Notes under the pieces: generated by a model
Told to the model about the DNA's origin: nothing
The model's database searches: none
What the model saw: the letters and a program-made list of their open reading frames with translations, nothing else
Program-made: the position numbers and the translations under genes
In this document: positions 11,918 through 24,125 of the stretch, piece by piece
How the letters are laid out: each line of letters opens with the position of its first letter
How positions within the stretch are numbered: the stretch's first letter is position 1
From: Lichenostomus cassidix
Taxonomy: Eukaryota; Chordata; Aves; Passeriformes; Meliphagidae
NCBI GenBank assembly: GCA_008360975.2
Contig: CM039189.1
Span: 6,700,056 to 6,764,055 of the forward strand
Reading direction: 5' to 3'
DNA: 64,000 nucleotides

Positions 11918-12200
11918 CAGCGTTCTGATACAAGTGGATGAAGCTGTCTTTTTCATAGCTGTCAAGCAACTTGGCTTAACGCAGTGATGGAATCTCACCA
12001 TGATAATAGAAAGCTGGCACGCCTGCCTTGGTGCACCGCGCTGTAGCTGACCGTGAGTCCTTGTCCTTGCTTTATGGGATGGCTGAAATTCAGACCTTCT
12101 GAATGAGATATTAGTTACTGGAACTGTGAGCAGCTCCACTCAGAGGAAAATGTATGCCTCTCACACCATCGTGTGTTAACCGTTTATATTTATAGTTGTA
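11918..12200. promoter_or_regulatory. Candidate conserved non-coding element
   Basis: CpGs at about 11920, 11980, 12020, 12037, 12039, 12052, 12169 and 12181 stand out from the CpG-poor surroundings, and no repeat family is seen in the segment. A 110-residue minus-strand open frame (11807-12139) covers it but shows no domain. The call rests on composition only. Confidence 0.25.
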
Positions 12201-12892
12201 TTAATTCTTTGCTGAGTTTTTACTCCTGTATTTCATGCTCTGTGCATGATGAAGGAAACCCTTGAGTAGATTTTTGGATGTCAGGTAATAATGGCATAAT
12301 AACCACAGTTCAGACGCTGAACAGCATTAGCTGACAGAGAAAAATCAATCCTGTGCTGGTCACATTTCTTCTACCTCTGGCAAAGAATAAACAAAATATC
12401 CTCTGAATTTGCTATAGCTGTTATTTACCATTATTACAATTCTGTGGCACCTCCATTTTCCATCTATGAGTTTTGTCTGCCTCTTGATTTCCCAATTTGC
12501 TCTAAGTGTGCTTGGATAGTGCTGTTTTGACTGTTTTGTGTTATCATGCAAGGAAACTGCTTGTCCACATAAACCACCAGATGAGGGTAGAAGAGTAAAT
12601 TTTGTGTCAGGAGAATCCTTCACATGAGCTCTTAGAAGAATGACACACGTGTGGGGAAAAGGCTGTGGGGTGCCTCCTGGAGCACTTAAAATTCTTTCCT
12701 TTCCTTAGCAAAGCTCAAAAGGAGCTTGCTGCACTGCATCTTGTTACCCAGCGAGACAGGAAAGGTCAGGAACTTGAAAATACTGTTTAACTTTTAAAGT
12801 ATGCATTTTGGGATGCAACAGATCACTTCTGGGGAGAAATGTCATTAATCTCAGTATCTCAGTTTGAGAACTGGAGAAGTGATGGCCAGTTT
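12201..12892. other. Non-coding DNA without recognised elements
   Basis: No exon, RNA gene or repeat family is recognised. Short open frames lack domains. Confidence 0.5.
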
Positions 12893-12909
12893 ATATGTAA
12901 TACATATAC

Positions 12910-12946
<37 letters not shown>
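12893..12946. repeat. (TA)n / (CATATA)n microsatellite
   Basis: Three 'catata' hexamers lead into about 13 uninterrupted TA dinucleotides, ending in 'tgtatg'. Self-complementary and likely to extrude as a hairpin or be length-variable. Confidence 0.95.
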
Positions 12947-15037
12947 ACTAGAACGTAAATGAATAGAAATGGCTAAAGGGGGAACCTTCCCACATTGCCA
13001 GTGGGGAATGGAAGGAGGAAGGAGAGTTTAGGTTGGTTTTGTCCTGCATTTTCACTGTAATAGCTGCTGGCTTTCTGGTTTGGATTAAGGTATTGGTTTG
13101 CTTCTGCAGATGTCTACAGCCCTAACTGATCCTTTTTTTAGCATTTTGCTGAGATTTGCTCTAAGCTAGGAGCTTGAGCTGAGGCTTTCTTGGTAATCAG
13201 TGAAGAGAAAGGCACTTCCATAGTGAATTTGATCTTAGGTTGGCTCAAATTCTTTCTGGAGGTGTCTGTCTCTCTCCCTTAGCTGTTTAGGTTGCTTAGG
13301 GTGACTTAACTCCTAAATAAGGTGCATCAATTCAGTTACAGAGGAGTGTGACCTCCTTAACCTAATCCAGGGATGAGTGGATCTCAAGCAGTGTAAGAGA
13401 GAGGGAGCCAGGTTTTCTTTCCTAGAAAGGAACCCTGATTTTGGGAAGTACTTCTGAAGTACTCTGGATATTTTTTCCCCCATTGAGATGTGTGCTGTAA
13501 GGCTCTAATGTGTCCCCAGGCTTTCTCAGGAACAGGGGAATGGCAGGAGTGTTTGAGGAGTGGTCCTGTTTGGGTAAAACTTGATTTCTGCCAAGCCTTG
13601 TATTGCTTCATTGTTTTAAAAGAAAACCCTGCTGAAGTGAACAGCACAGAGGCTTCTGTCTAGGCTTCCTTTTTGGGAAACAATGATCCCATCAAATTGC
13701 CAGTATGACTCATGCTGGGTGTTTGAATCATTTTTATTGCGCTGCTGATGATGGCTTGGAAAAGTCAAGTTTTGGTCATCAATTCATTCTACATCTTTTA
13801 TATTGACTGACTCTTGTATATCAGAAACATGGTCAGTTAGACATTTTTATGAGTCCAAGGAAAGATGTTCTGTGTAAATAACACATAGTCAAGAGTAAAA
13901 AGCCAAATGTGCACACAGGACCTGATAATGTGAAAGTATGATGGCTTTAAAGCTGTATTTTGTTTGTGGCATACTAAATCAGAGAACTGGATAAAGAGAT
14001 TGCCCAGCTGACAGAAATAAAAATTATGTTAAAGGACTGAAAAGTTTGAATATAACACAGAGACACCAAGCTTCTGAAAAAACTGAGAACAGACCATTTC
14101 AGGGGAAAAAAAACTATTAAAAAGCCCACCAAAAAGCCCCCAAAGCCAAGTAGCAAACCTCCTCCTTCCCCTTCTTTGTTTCTTTTCTGTCCTGAATTGT
14201 TTTCCAAATATTTCCATCCTGGTTATAACAGAAGGTTGGGGTGGAGAGGCAGGGAATCAATTAGATTATTTTAAAGTAGGTTTTTAATAGCCTGGCAATG
14301 GCTATACTGCTTAGGCAGCAGCATAGCTTTGCTGTAGTTTTCCCCAGGATTTATTTTTCACTTTATAGCTCTTTCTTTGCCCATATTGCAACTATTTAAC
14401 ACCTCTCTCTACAAGTCTCCCACCTGATTTCTTTTATAAGCCTCAGCTACCCTTTACAACTTACATTTTCTTTACCTTGAAGCATCAGCTCAGAAGATTT
14501 GAGAATATCAGGCGAATATGGGTTTGGGAGCTGAGAAAAAAGAAAACTTATTTCCCCCAAAAGTTTTGCAGATGCTGTGTGACCTGCCAGGGACTCATGT
14601 CAAAGGGACCTCAGGGTGGGCTGAGCACCAGAAGAACTAAGGGGGGACTGATGAAGTGTCCCTCCCCCCATCATCACTCTGATTTACAAATAATTTCGTT
14701 TAGGAACAAAAAGTAGTTAAATTTGTGGGTTTAGACCTAAAAGATCACATGGCTTCTTTTGCAAAAGGATGCTAAAATATATTATATTCAAACACCTCAA
14801 ATACCTATCTATAAGTACTATATTTGAAGCTTTTTGTCTCAACATAAGCTAAATATCAGAATGTTTGCACTTTCCAATGAAGAAGAGTTTTTTTCCACTT
14901 TGGCTGTACTTTAACCACTACATTAGACTGTGTGTTAAAATCCCAGTAACAAGCCTCAAGAAATGCTCCAAGAAAACCCTGCAGCAGAGTCGGAGTGTGT
15001 TTATCTCATTTCACATTAGTTAAGGGTAAGGCTTGAT
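12947..15037. other. Non-coding DNA without recognised elements
   Basis: About 2.1 kb with no transposon or exon recognised. There are A-rich/C-rich pieces near 14105-14150. Overlapping minus-strand frames at 13974-14217 are in different registers of one stretch and look spurious. Confidence 0.5.
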
Positions 15038-15105
15038 GTAGTCCCATTATAATCAGTGGGACTACTCCCATTAGTATGGCAAGCAGGATTTGGCCCTTTG
15101 TTTGT
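15038..15105. mobile_element. Ancient palindromic-family repeat with perfect hairpin
   Basis: A perfect 9-bp inverted repeat (GTAGTCCCA at 15038-15046 and TGGGACTAC at 15057-15065) with a 10-base loop is followed by 'tcccatt' and 'gcaggatttggccct' (15088-15102). The order 'cccattgacttcaatggga...' then 'gcaggatttggccc' is seen in old amniote repeats. Only the right part of the element survives. Confidence 0.5.
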
Positions 15106-16207
15106 GATTACACATTCTCTGCCTGGTCTGTTAGACTGAAGGGTATAATAAAATTAAACTATTGGATTAGAATGGTAATTTCAAAACACAAATCAGCAAG
15201 GGAACATGATTACATTTGCTTTTGGAGGATAAAGGGAAACATTCCTATTTCTCTCTGGGTGTATCCAAGCTGCCTAATGGAAGTAATTGTGTGTATCCAG
15301 AACAAGAATGTGGAAAAACTGCAGAAATATAGAGAGAAAAATGTGCTCCTGAAAAGAAGGAAAAAACCCCCCACAAATTCTTCTGATTCTTCTTGATGTT
15401 TAGATCAGCAAACATTTCTAAAAGCTGCCAAAATCATTAAGGGCTGCTCCTGAACAGAATTTATCTGTATAGGACTAAGAATAGTTTTTCTGTATAAATA
15501 GCCCTCTTTAACTAAAAGAAGAATTCACCTTTTTTTTTTCTTGGTAATCTAGGATGCTGACTATAACATGATGTGCTCTGGAAGGGGAAATTACATCCAG
15601 TTTCATGTGGTGTTAGGAACTTAAAAGTTCATCCATCCTTGTTTACCTCCAGAAGATGATGAGAGCATGGTTTGCAAAACAAATGCTCTCCTGATTGAGG
15701 AGTTTGCTGTTAAACCTGGTGCTCAGTGCTAAGAGCTGGCTTTCACAGGGCATCTTGGAAATTATTGAAAATTGCCTTATTGAATTATGCACATTTTGGA
15801 TCCATCTCACAGCAATTTGCATTTCAGCTTCTACAAAATTCTTTGAAACATAACAAATTAAGCTTCTGTGTTTTCTGTCAGGATAAATAGCATAAACCTC
15901 ATTTAACAGACAAGCAGAACTAAGGCCACAAGTGATTCATGCACTTCCATCTGCACTTGGGTATCTTCCACCCTTTCAGCCCTAGAAAAACCATTTCCTC
16001 ACTGCATTTCTGGTTTCCATTCCTCTCACCACTGGTCCCTGACACTTCAGGTTCTTTTTCACTGTAATAGACTCCAGTATCCTTTCTCTGTAACCCCCTA
16101 AACACATGTCACATTACATTTTTTGCTCAACTTATCTCTTTTTATTTTTAAACCTACCATGTAAAGGTGCAACCTGCACATCTTTCAGAGCACATTCACT
16201 TTTGCAG
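15106..16207. other. Non-coding DNA without recognised elements
   Basis: A 106-residue plus-strand open frame (15076-15396) has no recognisable domain. A weak reverse MIR-like string is seen near 15895-15935. Nothing else is recognised. Confidence 0.5.
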
Positions 16208-16806
16208 AGCAGTATAGAAACATCAGAAAGGCCCTGCTGAGGCAGGCAGGGGTCTGTCTAACTCAGGGCATTGTCTCCCACAGTGGCAGCAAGAGATGCT
16301 CAATAAAGAGGGTGGATCAGCCTGGCCACTGCCTGCAGTCCCTTTCCTTCTCAACCTCTCAGCAGCCACCAGCACTGGATTAGGGATATTAAAAAATGCA
16401 TTCTCACCTATTCACTTTAGGATCTGTTTGTGGAGCTGATGTCCCTGGAGTTCTTTTTAAACTTGCCAATGTTATCTCTCTCCATGGCCTCCTGTGGCTA
16501 CAAATTCCAGAAGTTTGGTGCCTGCTATTTAAACACTATAATTTTGTCTGGTTTAACCCTGTGTTTCACTAGTTTCAGTAAGAATCATGTCACCTGGATT
16601 TAACTGGGAGATTTGGAGAGTAACAGCTCTGTTTTCTGAATCTATATTACCCACAAATCCAGGATTTTGTAAACCTCTATCCCATCCCACAGACTTCTCC
16701 ACAAGCTGAAAAAAATAACAGCATTTTCAAAATTTCCTCATTAGGTTCCTTCTTCATCATCTTACTCATTTGTAACCCTTCTCTGTGCCCTCTCTCCTTC
16801 TGCTGT
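16208..16806 (-). mobile_element. Old CR1-like LINE (turtle/crocodile type)
   Basis: The plus strand matches, in order, blocks of the long 3' portion of an old CR1/L3-type LINE: 'ggccctgctga', 'cagtggc.gc.agatgct', 'gagttctttttaaac', 'ttccagaagttt', 'gtaaacctctatcccatcccac', 'ctccacaagctgaaaa', 'atcttactcatttgtaaccctt'. These are the reverse complement of the element, so it runs on the minus strand. Divergence is high. It stops abruptly where a younger CR1 3' end begins. Confidence 0.65.
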
Positions 16807-17503
16807 CATAGATTCATAGAAAAGTAGAATCACAGAATGGTTTGGGCTGGAAGGGGCATTTAAAAGCCATCTGCTCCAACCCCCTGCAATGCACAGGGAG
16901 ATCTTCCAGCAGATCAGGCTGTTTAGAGCCCTGTCCAACTTCACCTTGACTGCTTCCAGGGATGGGACATCTGTGACCTCTGTGGGCAACTTCTGACAGT
17001 GTTTTACCACCCTCATGGTAAAAAATGTTGTCCTTGTTCAAGTCTGAATTGATTCCTTTTTAGGTAAAATGTATTATTCCCTTTTGGTTCCCCCCTTGTC
17101 CTACTGTTCCAGGCCCTGCCAACAAGTCTGTCCCCATCGTGTCCCCAGCAAGTCCTGAAAGACCCCAACAAAGTCTCCCCAGAGCTTTCACTTCTCCAGG
17201 TTGACCAACACCAGCTCCCTCAGCCTTTCCTCCCAGGAGAGGTGATCCATTCCCCTGATCATCTTTGTGTCCTCCTCTGACCCATCCCCATCCTCCTCAT
17301 GTCCCAGAGCTGAATGCAGAACTCCATGTGTCCTTCCTACCGTGCAGAAACCAAACACAGGTTTCCCACACATTCATGTTCACAAGGGTGTGTATAGCAG
17401 GAAAATCACTCTGACTTGTATGCAACAGCTTTCCTGGTGGTTCCCAACATCCTGTTGGGGTTTTTTTTGGCTGCCATTGTAGCAAATACAAGTGGGCAGC
17501 GAA
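16807..17503 (-). mobile_element. CR1 LINE fragment, longest in the window
   Basis: Four degenerate 8-mers (tcatagat-tcatagaa-aagtagaat-cacagaat) are followed by the standard avian CR1 block order: 'ggtttgggctggaaggggca', 'tgctccaaccccctgc', 'cttccagggatgggacat', 'accaccctcatggtaaa', 'ccccttgtcctac', 'cttctccaggttgaccaac', 'ctccctcagcctttcctccc', 'ccctgatcatctttgtg', 'cagagctgaatgcagaactcc', and a ragged end near 'ccaacatcctgttgggg'. About 700 bp of 3' sequence is present, reversed on the plus strand. Several short open frames over it are in different registers and are not a surviving reverse transcriptase. Confidence 0.93.
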
Positions 17504-19439
17504 TATTTGACATGTTTTTTCTTTACACGGAAGGGGAGGAATGGAAAGAAGTAGTTTACTTAAGCTTTAAATTTTTCAGGATGGAGTCTTTAAATAATCA
17601 TTTGAACACAAGCTACAAACTGAGCCATTTGACATTTTTCTAGTTTTTTTACAGGTCAGGGATTTTCTCTGCTCACGGTTTAGGGAAGCGACAGAAATGT
17701 AGTTCCAGTGGTGATTAGGATGGTTTATGGTTAATGCCAGAGGTTTATGGTTAGGAATGACCAATGGAGTAGGTTATCTTTAGTCTGCCTAAAGCAGTTT
17801 CTGTGTGGTTTATTCTTGTTGTTTTTCAAATTAACTGGTACTGAAATGGGGCCAGGATTTAAGAAAGTGGGCAGAGAACAGATAGAAAATGTCTACTCCA
17901 TTAAAATGATACTCAAATATTTTAAACATTCTGTCATCCTAGTGGCCTAAGGAAGGCATATCAAACTCTTTGCAGGCCAAATAAAATGATAAATGTCTTC
18001 CCTTCGCCTGAAAGGTGGGGATTTACTTATGACACAAAGCATTTTGTTAAGGCAGACAGATACAGCAAGGACTGCAGGGTTAACCATTAATACATGTACC
18101 GAGGAGGATGGGTAGTTGGGTAGAAAAGAATGTTCCAATTTCTGTTCAAAACTGAGTAAATTTTATGACATTTTCTTAATATAAAGGATGCTGAAAGTAT
18201 ATTTTAATACTCTAATGTGTTGCTAAGAAAATAAAAGAGGACAATTAAAAATATATATATTTATTCTCATGGCAACCCCTTTGAGACTGTCAAGAGTCCT
18301 CAGGTGAAGGTGTGTAACAAAGACATACAATTGTCTCCCCTACTTCCTAATGACTCCCAGTGATATTCATCCTTCAATTTCTTTGTCACCAAGAGAAGCA
18401 GGTAGTTAGTAATTAAAGACATTGGAAGAAGAAAATGAACAGAAAATATTAATTAAGGATTAGGTAAAGCTTGCTTGACTGTACATGTGCAAATACTGTA
18501 GGAAGAAAATATGTAGTTGCTATACAGAAAACCACCTACAGAGTTTGCTCTACTAAAGACTCACAAGACATTGTGATGAAGGAAATGAACACAACCTTTA
18601 GAAATTGGTGGGGCTTGTTCCCATTAGGTCTCTAGAATTCATAGTAATATGTTTTTAAACACAGCGCGGTAAAACTTACATTTCCATGCCCTGTGCTAGG
18701 TTGGAAAGATACATCATTATTTTCAGAAAATGGAATAGAGAGCTTAAAAGTCTTTTAAAACCATATTGGGACAACCTTTTGGTGTTGTATGAAACAGCAA
18801 TTCAAGCAAAGGCAACTGATTCAAACAAGGTATAAACCAATCTCACCTTGCTAGAACCCACAGCATTCCTTAAGCCCTTCTGGAAAGAGAGACAATAGTT
18901 AGGGAAATAACTTTCTTTTTATGTTACCTGATACAGACAAATTTAGAAATCTCACAGTAAAAGCCCATCTGCAACATTCTCAAATTCCATGAAATTTCAA
19001 GGAAGGCAATGCCCTCCAAGCCCCAGTGCCAGAAGAGGGTGGATATTGGAAGGATGAAGCTTTACCTTATGCTCATCTAAAAAAAAAAAGAATAATTGCT
19101 CAGCTTTCTCTGACAAACAGACCTGGATGTGAAAACTGCCACGATATTTCAGTCCAGCAAGGCACCAGTGGAGTTAATGCATTTCAGCTGCATAAACTGC
19201 AAATATATATAACATGGCATGTATAGAAAGGCCACTGAATCTTTAAAGGGAAACAGGCAGAGCTAATAGGTTTCTTTGAATATAAACATCAGTATATATT
19301 TTCGTGACTCAACTCAGCATATTCTATATGGGTTGTAATTTTAAAATTAGTGGTTGAAGGGAGAGATAAGCACCATCAATAAATTAAACTGTAACCCAGC
19401 GGTTTAGTCATGAAAGGTTAAAATAAACTTGCTTGATTG
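17504..19439. other. A+T-rich non-coding DNA
   Basis: No exon or transposon is recognised. A short TA run occurs at 18251-18262, followed by a 'catggcaacc' half X-box near 18270. Short open frames lack domains. Confidence 0.5.
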
Positions 19440-19900
19440 ATTATGAATTTTAAACAGTTTTTCTTCAATGTAATCAGTGCTCTACCAATGTCACTGCTCA
19501 TTAAAGAAAAGATTTTCATTCCAACATTTGATTGAGGATGTTTTTTCTCATTTGCATTTTGCTTTCTACCGAGTAAGCATCTTGCCGTCAGAATTATTAG
19601 ATTTTTTCCCCCCTTGTCTGTCCATAAAAGCCGTAAAGTGGGATGGAGCAGTGATTTAGAGGGATACTACATAAAGATTGAATGAAGATATTGACTACAG
19701 GCCCTAATGCAAACAGGACTGGCTGATGGACTGCCTTTGACAGGATGATGGAAGGGAGCCTTGTGGCCTACTTAGCTGCCCTTCTAATTGGCCTTTATGA
19801 ATATTTAATGAAATCAAGATGAAATTCAATCAGAGCTTTTACCTGCTGAATCTTAGGGAAAAAAAGCGGGATATTATTAGATTTTCCTAGCCCTTGTATA
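19440..19900. promoter_or_regulatory. Candidate conserved non-coding segment
   Basis: Dense in homeodomain-type and POU-type cores (ATTA, TAAT, 'catttgcat' near 19549) plus isolated CpGs (about 19570, 19587, 19632), with no repeat content. This resembles developmental enhancers in gene deserts, but I cannot see conservation from one sequence. Confidence 0.2.
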
Positions 19901-22900
19901 CAATAAAACTGTACTGAAATGTCTGTCTGTTAGTCAGGTGGCTGAGATATGCTTTTTATCCAGGGACTTGGTTTCTTCCAAAGGAATTAACCTTTTTACC
20001 ACAAAAAGCAGCACGATTTTCCATTTGCATGCATCACTGGTATTTTATTACTGGCATAGTATAATGTTTAAGCCATGAACAAGCAACAGCTATTCCCTTT
20101 GAAAACATACCCTTAGCAAATTCTCAGTCTATGCCAATTTGAAGCCTTTTAGGGAACTTTGAGGTCATATAATAGTTTCAGAACTACATAATGCTGTAGC
20201 CTAATATTTTGTGCCACATTGGTTGATTTATGAGAGAGAATTTGCACGATCTCATTTCTCAAACATAATCTAGGTTGCATCAATAACATTAAATTATAGC
20301 AATGAGGTATAAAACAGTCTGACAGGCTCCTGCTGTAGTACACTCTTACATTCATTTAAATGTAGATTTTGTTTTTCTGAGTAGAATGCCAGAAAAGCTT
20401 TTCATAGAAGCACAATGGACAGATTAATCTATAAATGGCAAATTCAACAGCGAAGAAGGTTTTCCCCATTTTTAGTTTTGTGAATTTTATCTTTCTCCCC
20501 CAAGATAAGCTGTTTATTCACAGTGTGTTGCTTTTATGCATTTTTCAGTATCATTTTTTTTGGACAGAAAGGAGTTTGGTACTTAGAGATAAACACAGCA
20601 TGTTAATACGAAGCAATGCATGAGTAAAACCTTACAGATGTGACTAAATAAGAACATTTCAGTATCGCTATTTAAAGGCTTACTTTCTCTAAATAAAACT
20701 AGTTTTGTGGGCATCAGGAATGCTCCCTTGGGTCACTAATGCTGATGTCACCATAAAGAACACATACTTGGGCAACAGACAGGTGCAGAGTATTATTAGG
20801 TGGGGCATGGATGAATGGATACCTGGCTTCCCTCAGGTTGGAGATATTTGTAACTCTCTCTCCCTGAATGCTTATACAAATGGTAAAGTTGTTAGGATTA
20901 TTTTTGCAGGGTGAGGACAATGTGATAAGCTGCCAGGTTCTGTGAGAAGCTTCTAGCATGGTGCTTTTACTTCCACGTGACTGGGAACAATAGTAACTAT
21001 GAAATAACATCCATTCTAGGGGAGACCACAGGCCTGTGAATTTGAGCTTCTCACTCCAGCAGTGGTCAATACTCAAGGGAAAGTTACAGGAATGGATTCC
21101 TGATTCCACTGAACTTCCACCCCTGGTCACTGTTCCAGTCTCCCCCATGGGACAGGAATTCTTGAGGACCCTCACAGGGACCCTGTGGGCTGCTGTAGGA
21201 GCTGTAAATGGAGCATTAAATACTAGGAAAAAAGAGAGTGATGAATGTTACAGAAAAACTGAAGAGAGGGGCAGCACTGGTGTTTCTGCTGGTGTTTCCC
21301 TGAGCTGCCCCTGGATGTACAAACCCCTAACTCTGGCTTTACTCTGGTGACCTGTGCTGGGCTGACACCAAACACAAAGCCATGAAAGGCCACCAAGAGC
21401 CCCAGGGCCATGAGGAAGCAGCTACAAAAGCACAAAGTTAACAGAGATGTGCCAGCACTTTGCTGTTCAACTCTCACCCTGATATGTGCTTTATCTTCTA
21501 ATTGCATTTTTTCTCTCCTCCCTTTCAGTGGTGTGTGAGCTGTGAATCTTGGGAATTGGGAATTCATCAGCAGTTCTCCCCAAAGCCCCATTCCTTCAGG
21601 TAGCTCTTTACCCAGGGGATAGTCATCTAGTGTAAACAGCAGCCTACACCCTGACGACTAAAACCATTTCAGAAGCAAACTAAATGAAGTTATATCAGCG
21701 TATTTTGCCTTCTCAAATGTATACAAAAAATTGAAGGATGGATAAAAGAGTGAATGCTTCTGCATGTATCTGCATGCATAAATGCTGAGCTAAGGAAAAG
21801 AAACTTGACAGTCTTTCAGAGGCTAAAGACTTTGTATAAAGGCAAGTATGGAGCAGGCAATGAAAGTGTGAGGCTCTCCACATCAGCCTTAATTCGGATT
21901 TATGTCAACTGTACACATGGATGAGATATTTCAGCCCACTGGTAAGAGTAGTGTGTTCTTTGCATCTTATTGTCCAAAGTCTTTGCAATCTCTCTATACA
22001 GAAGATGTGGGTAGCACACACCTTTCCAAGCATCTGAGAAAAGAGAATTCACCGGACACAGTACCTTCTGCAGTGTTTCTTAGTAGCTACTCAAATTATT
22101 TTGCGAAGCTTTGTTTAAATGGACTGTGAATATTCATGTCACAGCTTTGCTTTCAGTAGATTGAACACATCAGTTTGTCTTCAGATCAAACAGATATGCA
22201 GTGGATTTCCACACAGAGATTGGATTGCTTATTTAAACACAAGTGTTAGGGGTGATAATTAAAAAGAAAATAGAGTTTTGCATAAACATGGTCAAAACAA
22301 AGTAAATTTTGATGCATGCACAGAGCAGTGCTTAGAAAGGTAAGTTTACTTGCTTTCTCAGAAACTATATCCAAAATACTAGTAGCCTTTGGAACATGAA
22401 AGCCAAAGAGAATGATAATTTTTTGAATCCTTTAGAATTCCCTCTGTTAAAATCAAAATGCATTGAACATCCCATTTTAACATCTTACTTGATGTCTTGG
22501 AGTTCCATCCCACTTTTACTCTTTCTTGAACCCCTGGCAGTGACCTCAGCAGGACTAAGGCAGGATATAGTTTACCAAGTGAATGAAATGGTCTGAGGCT
22601 GATAATAAGTTTGTATTCGAGTCAGATTCATGGGGGATGCATTTCCTCCTGATTTTGACCAGAAAGGAAACCAGATGCTTTGAATTTGGGGAGGATTGCT
22701 GGCAGAAGTGGAAGTGACATGAAGGTGGTAAAATACATCAGTACATCCCAAAAATTCTGAGATGAGCGAAGTGTGCCCTGCTTTAGGCTGAACATAATTC
22801 AAATAGAAAATTAATTTATGATGTATCTCTATGTATTCCTTTTCTCATTACTTCCTGACAGAAACTTCTGGTACTTGAGAAACCACTGGTATCGAGAAAT

Positions 22901-23395
22901 GACGGATTTGATCTGAATCTCTGTTCACCCAGGGCAGAAGTTCAATTTGCTAATTATTTTGTGGCTTGTTTCCAGCGTGTGAACATGCAATAGAAATCAG
23001 AAGGGGCATTAACTGCTGTTATGGAAAACTGAATATTTGCTAACATTCCTGAAACCCTACAGATTTAAAAAGAAATTGGTATTACGTGGTTCTCCAGCTA
23101 TAGATTTAGAGACTGAGCAGCATTGGGGAGTTACTCTAGAGGTCTTGGCAAGGTGAGGAGACCTTATTTTACTGAATGAGCCTAAACCACTTCCAGCACA
23201 GCTTTGTCTGCAAAATTATTAGAATATCACTTTGTCTCAATGTTTAAAATAAGATAAATGAAGATAATATATGTGCATTCAGCCAATAAATGCCCCATCC
23301 TTCCAAAGTTAATGTGCCTTCTTTCTCTGTTGAAAATGTCTTAGCTCTTTTATTTACAAAATTGAGAAGTGAGTAGTGTCAACTTCTTAGCTATT
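19901..23395. other. Non-coding DNA without recognised elements
   Basis: The 153-residue minus-strand frame at 20714-21175 and a 69-residue plus-strand frame at 20705-20914 overlap on opposite strands. Neither has a recognisable domain, and no paired splice sites are evident. A slightly GC-richer patch lies at 21100-21600. No transposon is recognised. Confidence 0.45.
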
Positions 23396-23505
23396 GGAGC
23401 TGAGATGCAGCTGCCTGGGATCTGCTCAGGTGTGGCACTGATTCTCTCTGTCACCTCAGGTCAATCACTCTTACCTCACCCCAACCATTTGTAAAAGAGT
23501 AACCA
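23396..23505 (+). mobile_element. MIR-like SINE remnant
   Basis: The strand shown follows the MIR core in order: 'ctgcctggg' (23411-23419), 'tggcact', 'ctgtcacctcaggtcaatcact' (for the usual gtgaccttgggcaagtcactt, in pieces), 'ttacct', then 'ccatttgtaaaagagtaa' (for catctgtaaaatggggataa). Divergence is strong, as expected for MIR in birds. Confidence 0.5.
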
Positions 23506-23954
23506 CATCTAATCAGAACAAAGAGCAACTCCATCCTGTACCCAGCAATGAGCTGTGACAAACACATCATTGCAACTTCCTGCAGTGGGCAGCCAGGGAG
23601 TAATATATTCATGGCCTGATTCAATCTTAAAATACCAGAAATTGGTTAAAGTCTTACTTGAAACATGAGCTAATTCCTCTACCCCTTTGAAACCAAAACC
23701 AAACCTGAATATTCTCATTAGATGTACAGAAATCAAATAATTCTTAAATCATACAAATCTTCATTTACTTGTGCTTCAGAGATTACCTATGCATATTTTA
23801 AGAATTACTCACATAATGCTTTAAATGTTCAGCCCTTCTGTTTCATTGAACTATCCTTGTCTCCTGCCACTTAATAGTAATAAATGGCAGTCAGATTAAT
23901 TGTTTTACACCATTACTTACTGTCTGTAAGTAATTTTTTTTCACTCTAAATTAG
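23506..23954. other. Non-coding DNA without recognised elements
   Basis: No exon or repeat family is seen between the MIR-like and old CR1-like remnants. Confidence 0.45.
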
Positions 23955-24125
23955 GAAGCCCCAGCCTTTGCTATGTGCTCTGAGCTGTTTATCCACATTT
24001 GTTTCATCTGTTTCAAAGAGTTAACTCTCTTTGGGATACAGTGACCAGAACTTAATGCAGCAGGGAAAGAAATATTTGTAAGGTCTAGAGTACTATTGCT
24101 GTCTGATAATCAACTCCCATCTTTA
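23955..24125 (-). mobile_element. Old CR1-like LINE fragment
   Basis: The block 'ctttgggatacagtgaccagaact' (24029-24052, in pieces) followed by 'gcag.....aaatatttgtaaggtctagag' resembles the old CR1 stretch 'tgagatggggtgaccagaactgcacacagtat', with 'agccccag' upstream in the right place. Same (minus) orientation as the other CR1 copies. Weakly supported because only one block is clear. Confidence 0.4.

Noticed and set aside
20714..21175. 153-residue minus-strand open frame
   Set aside because: No recognisable domain, an overlapping frame on the other strand, and no convincing splice or promoter context. A frame of this length can occur by chance in 64 kb.
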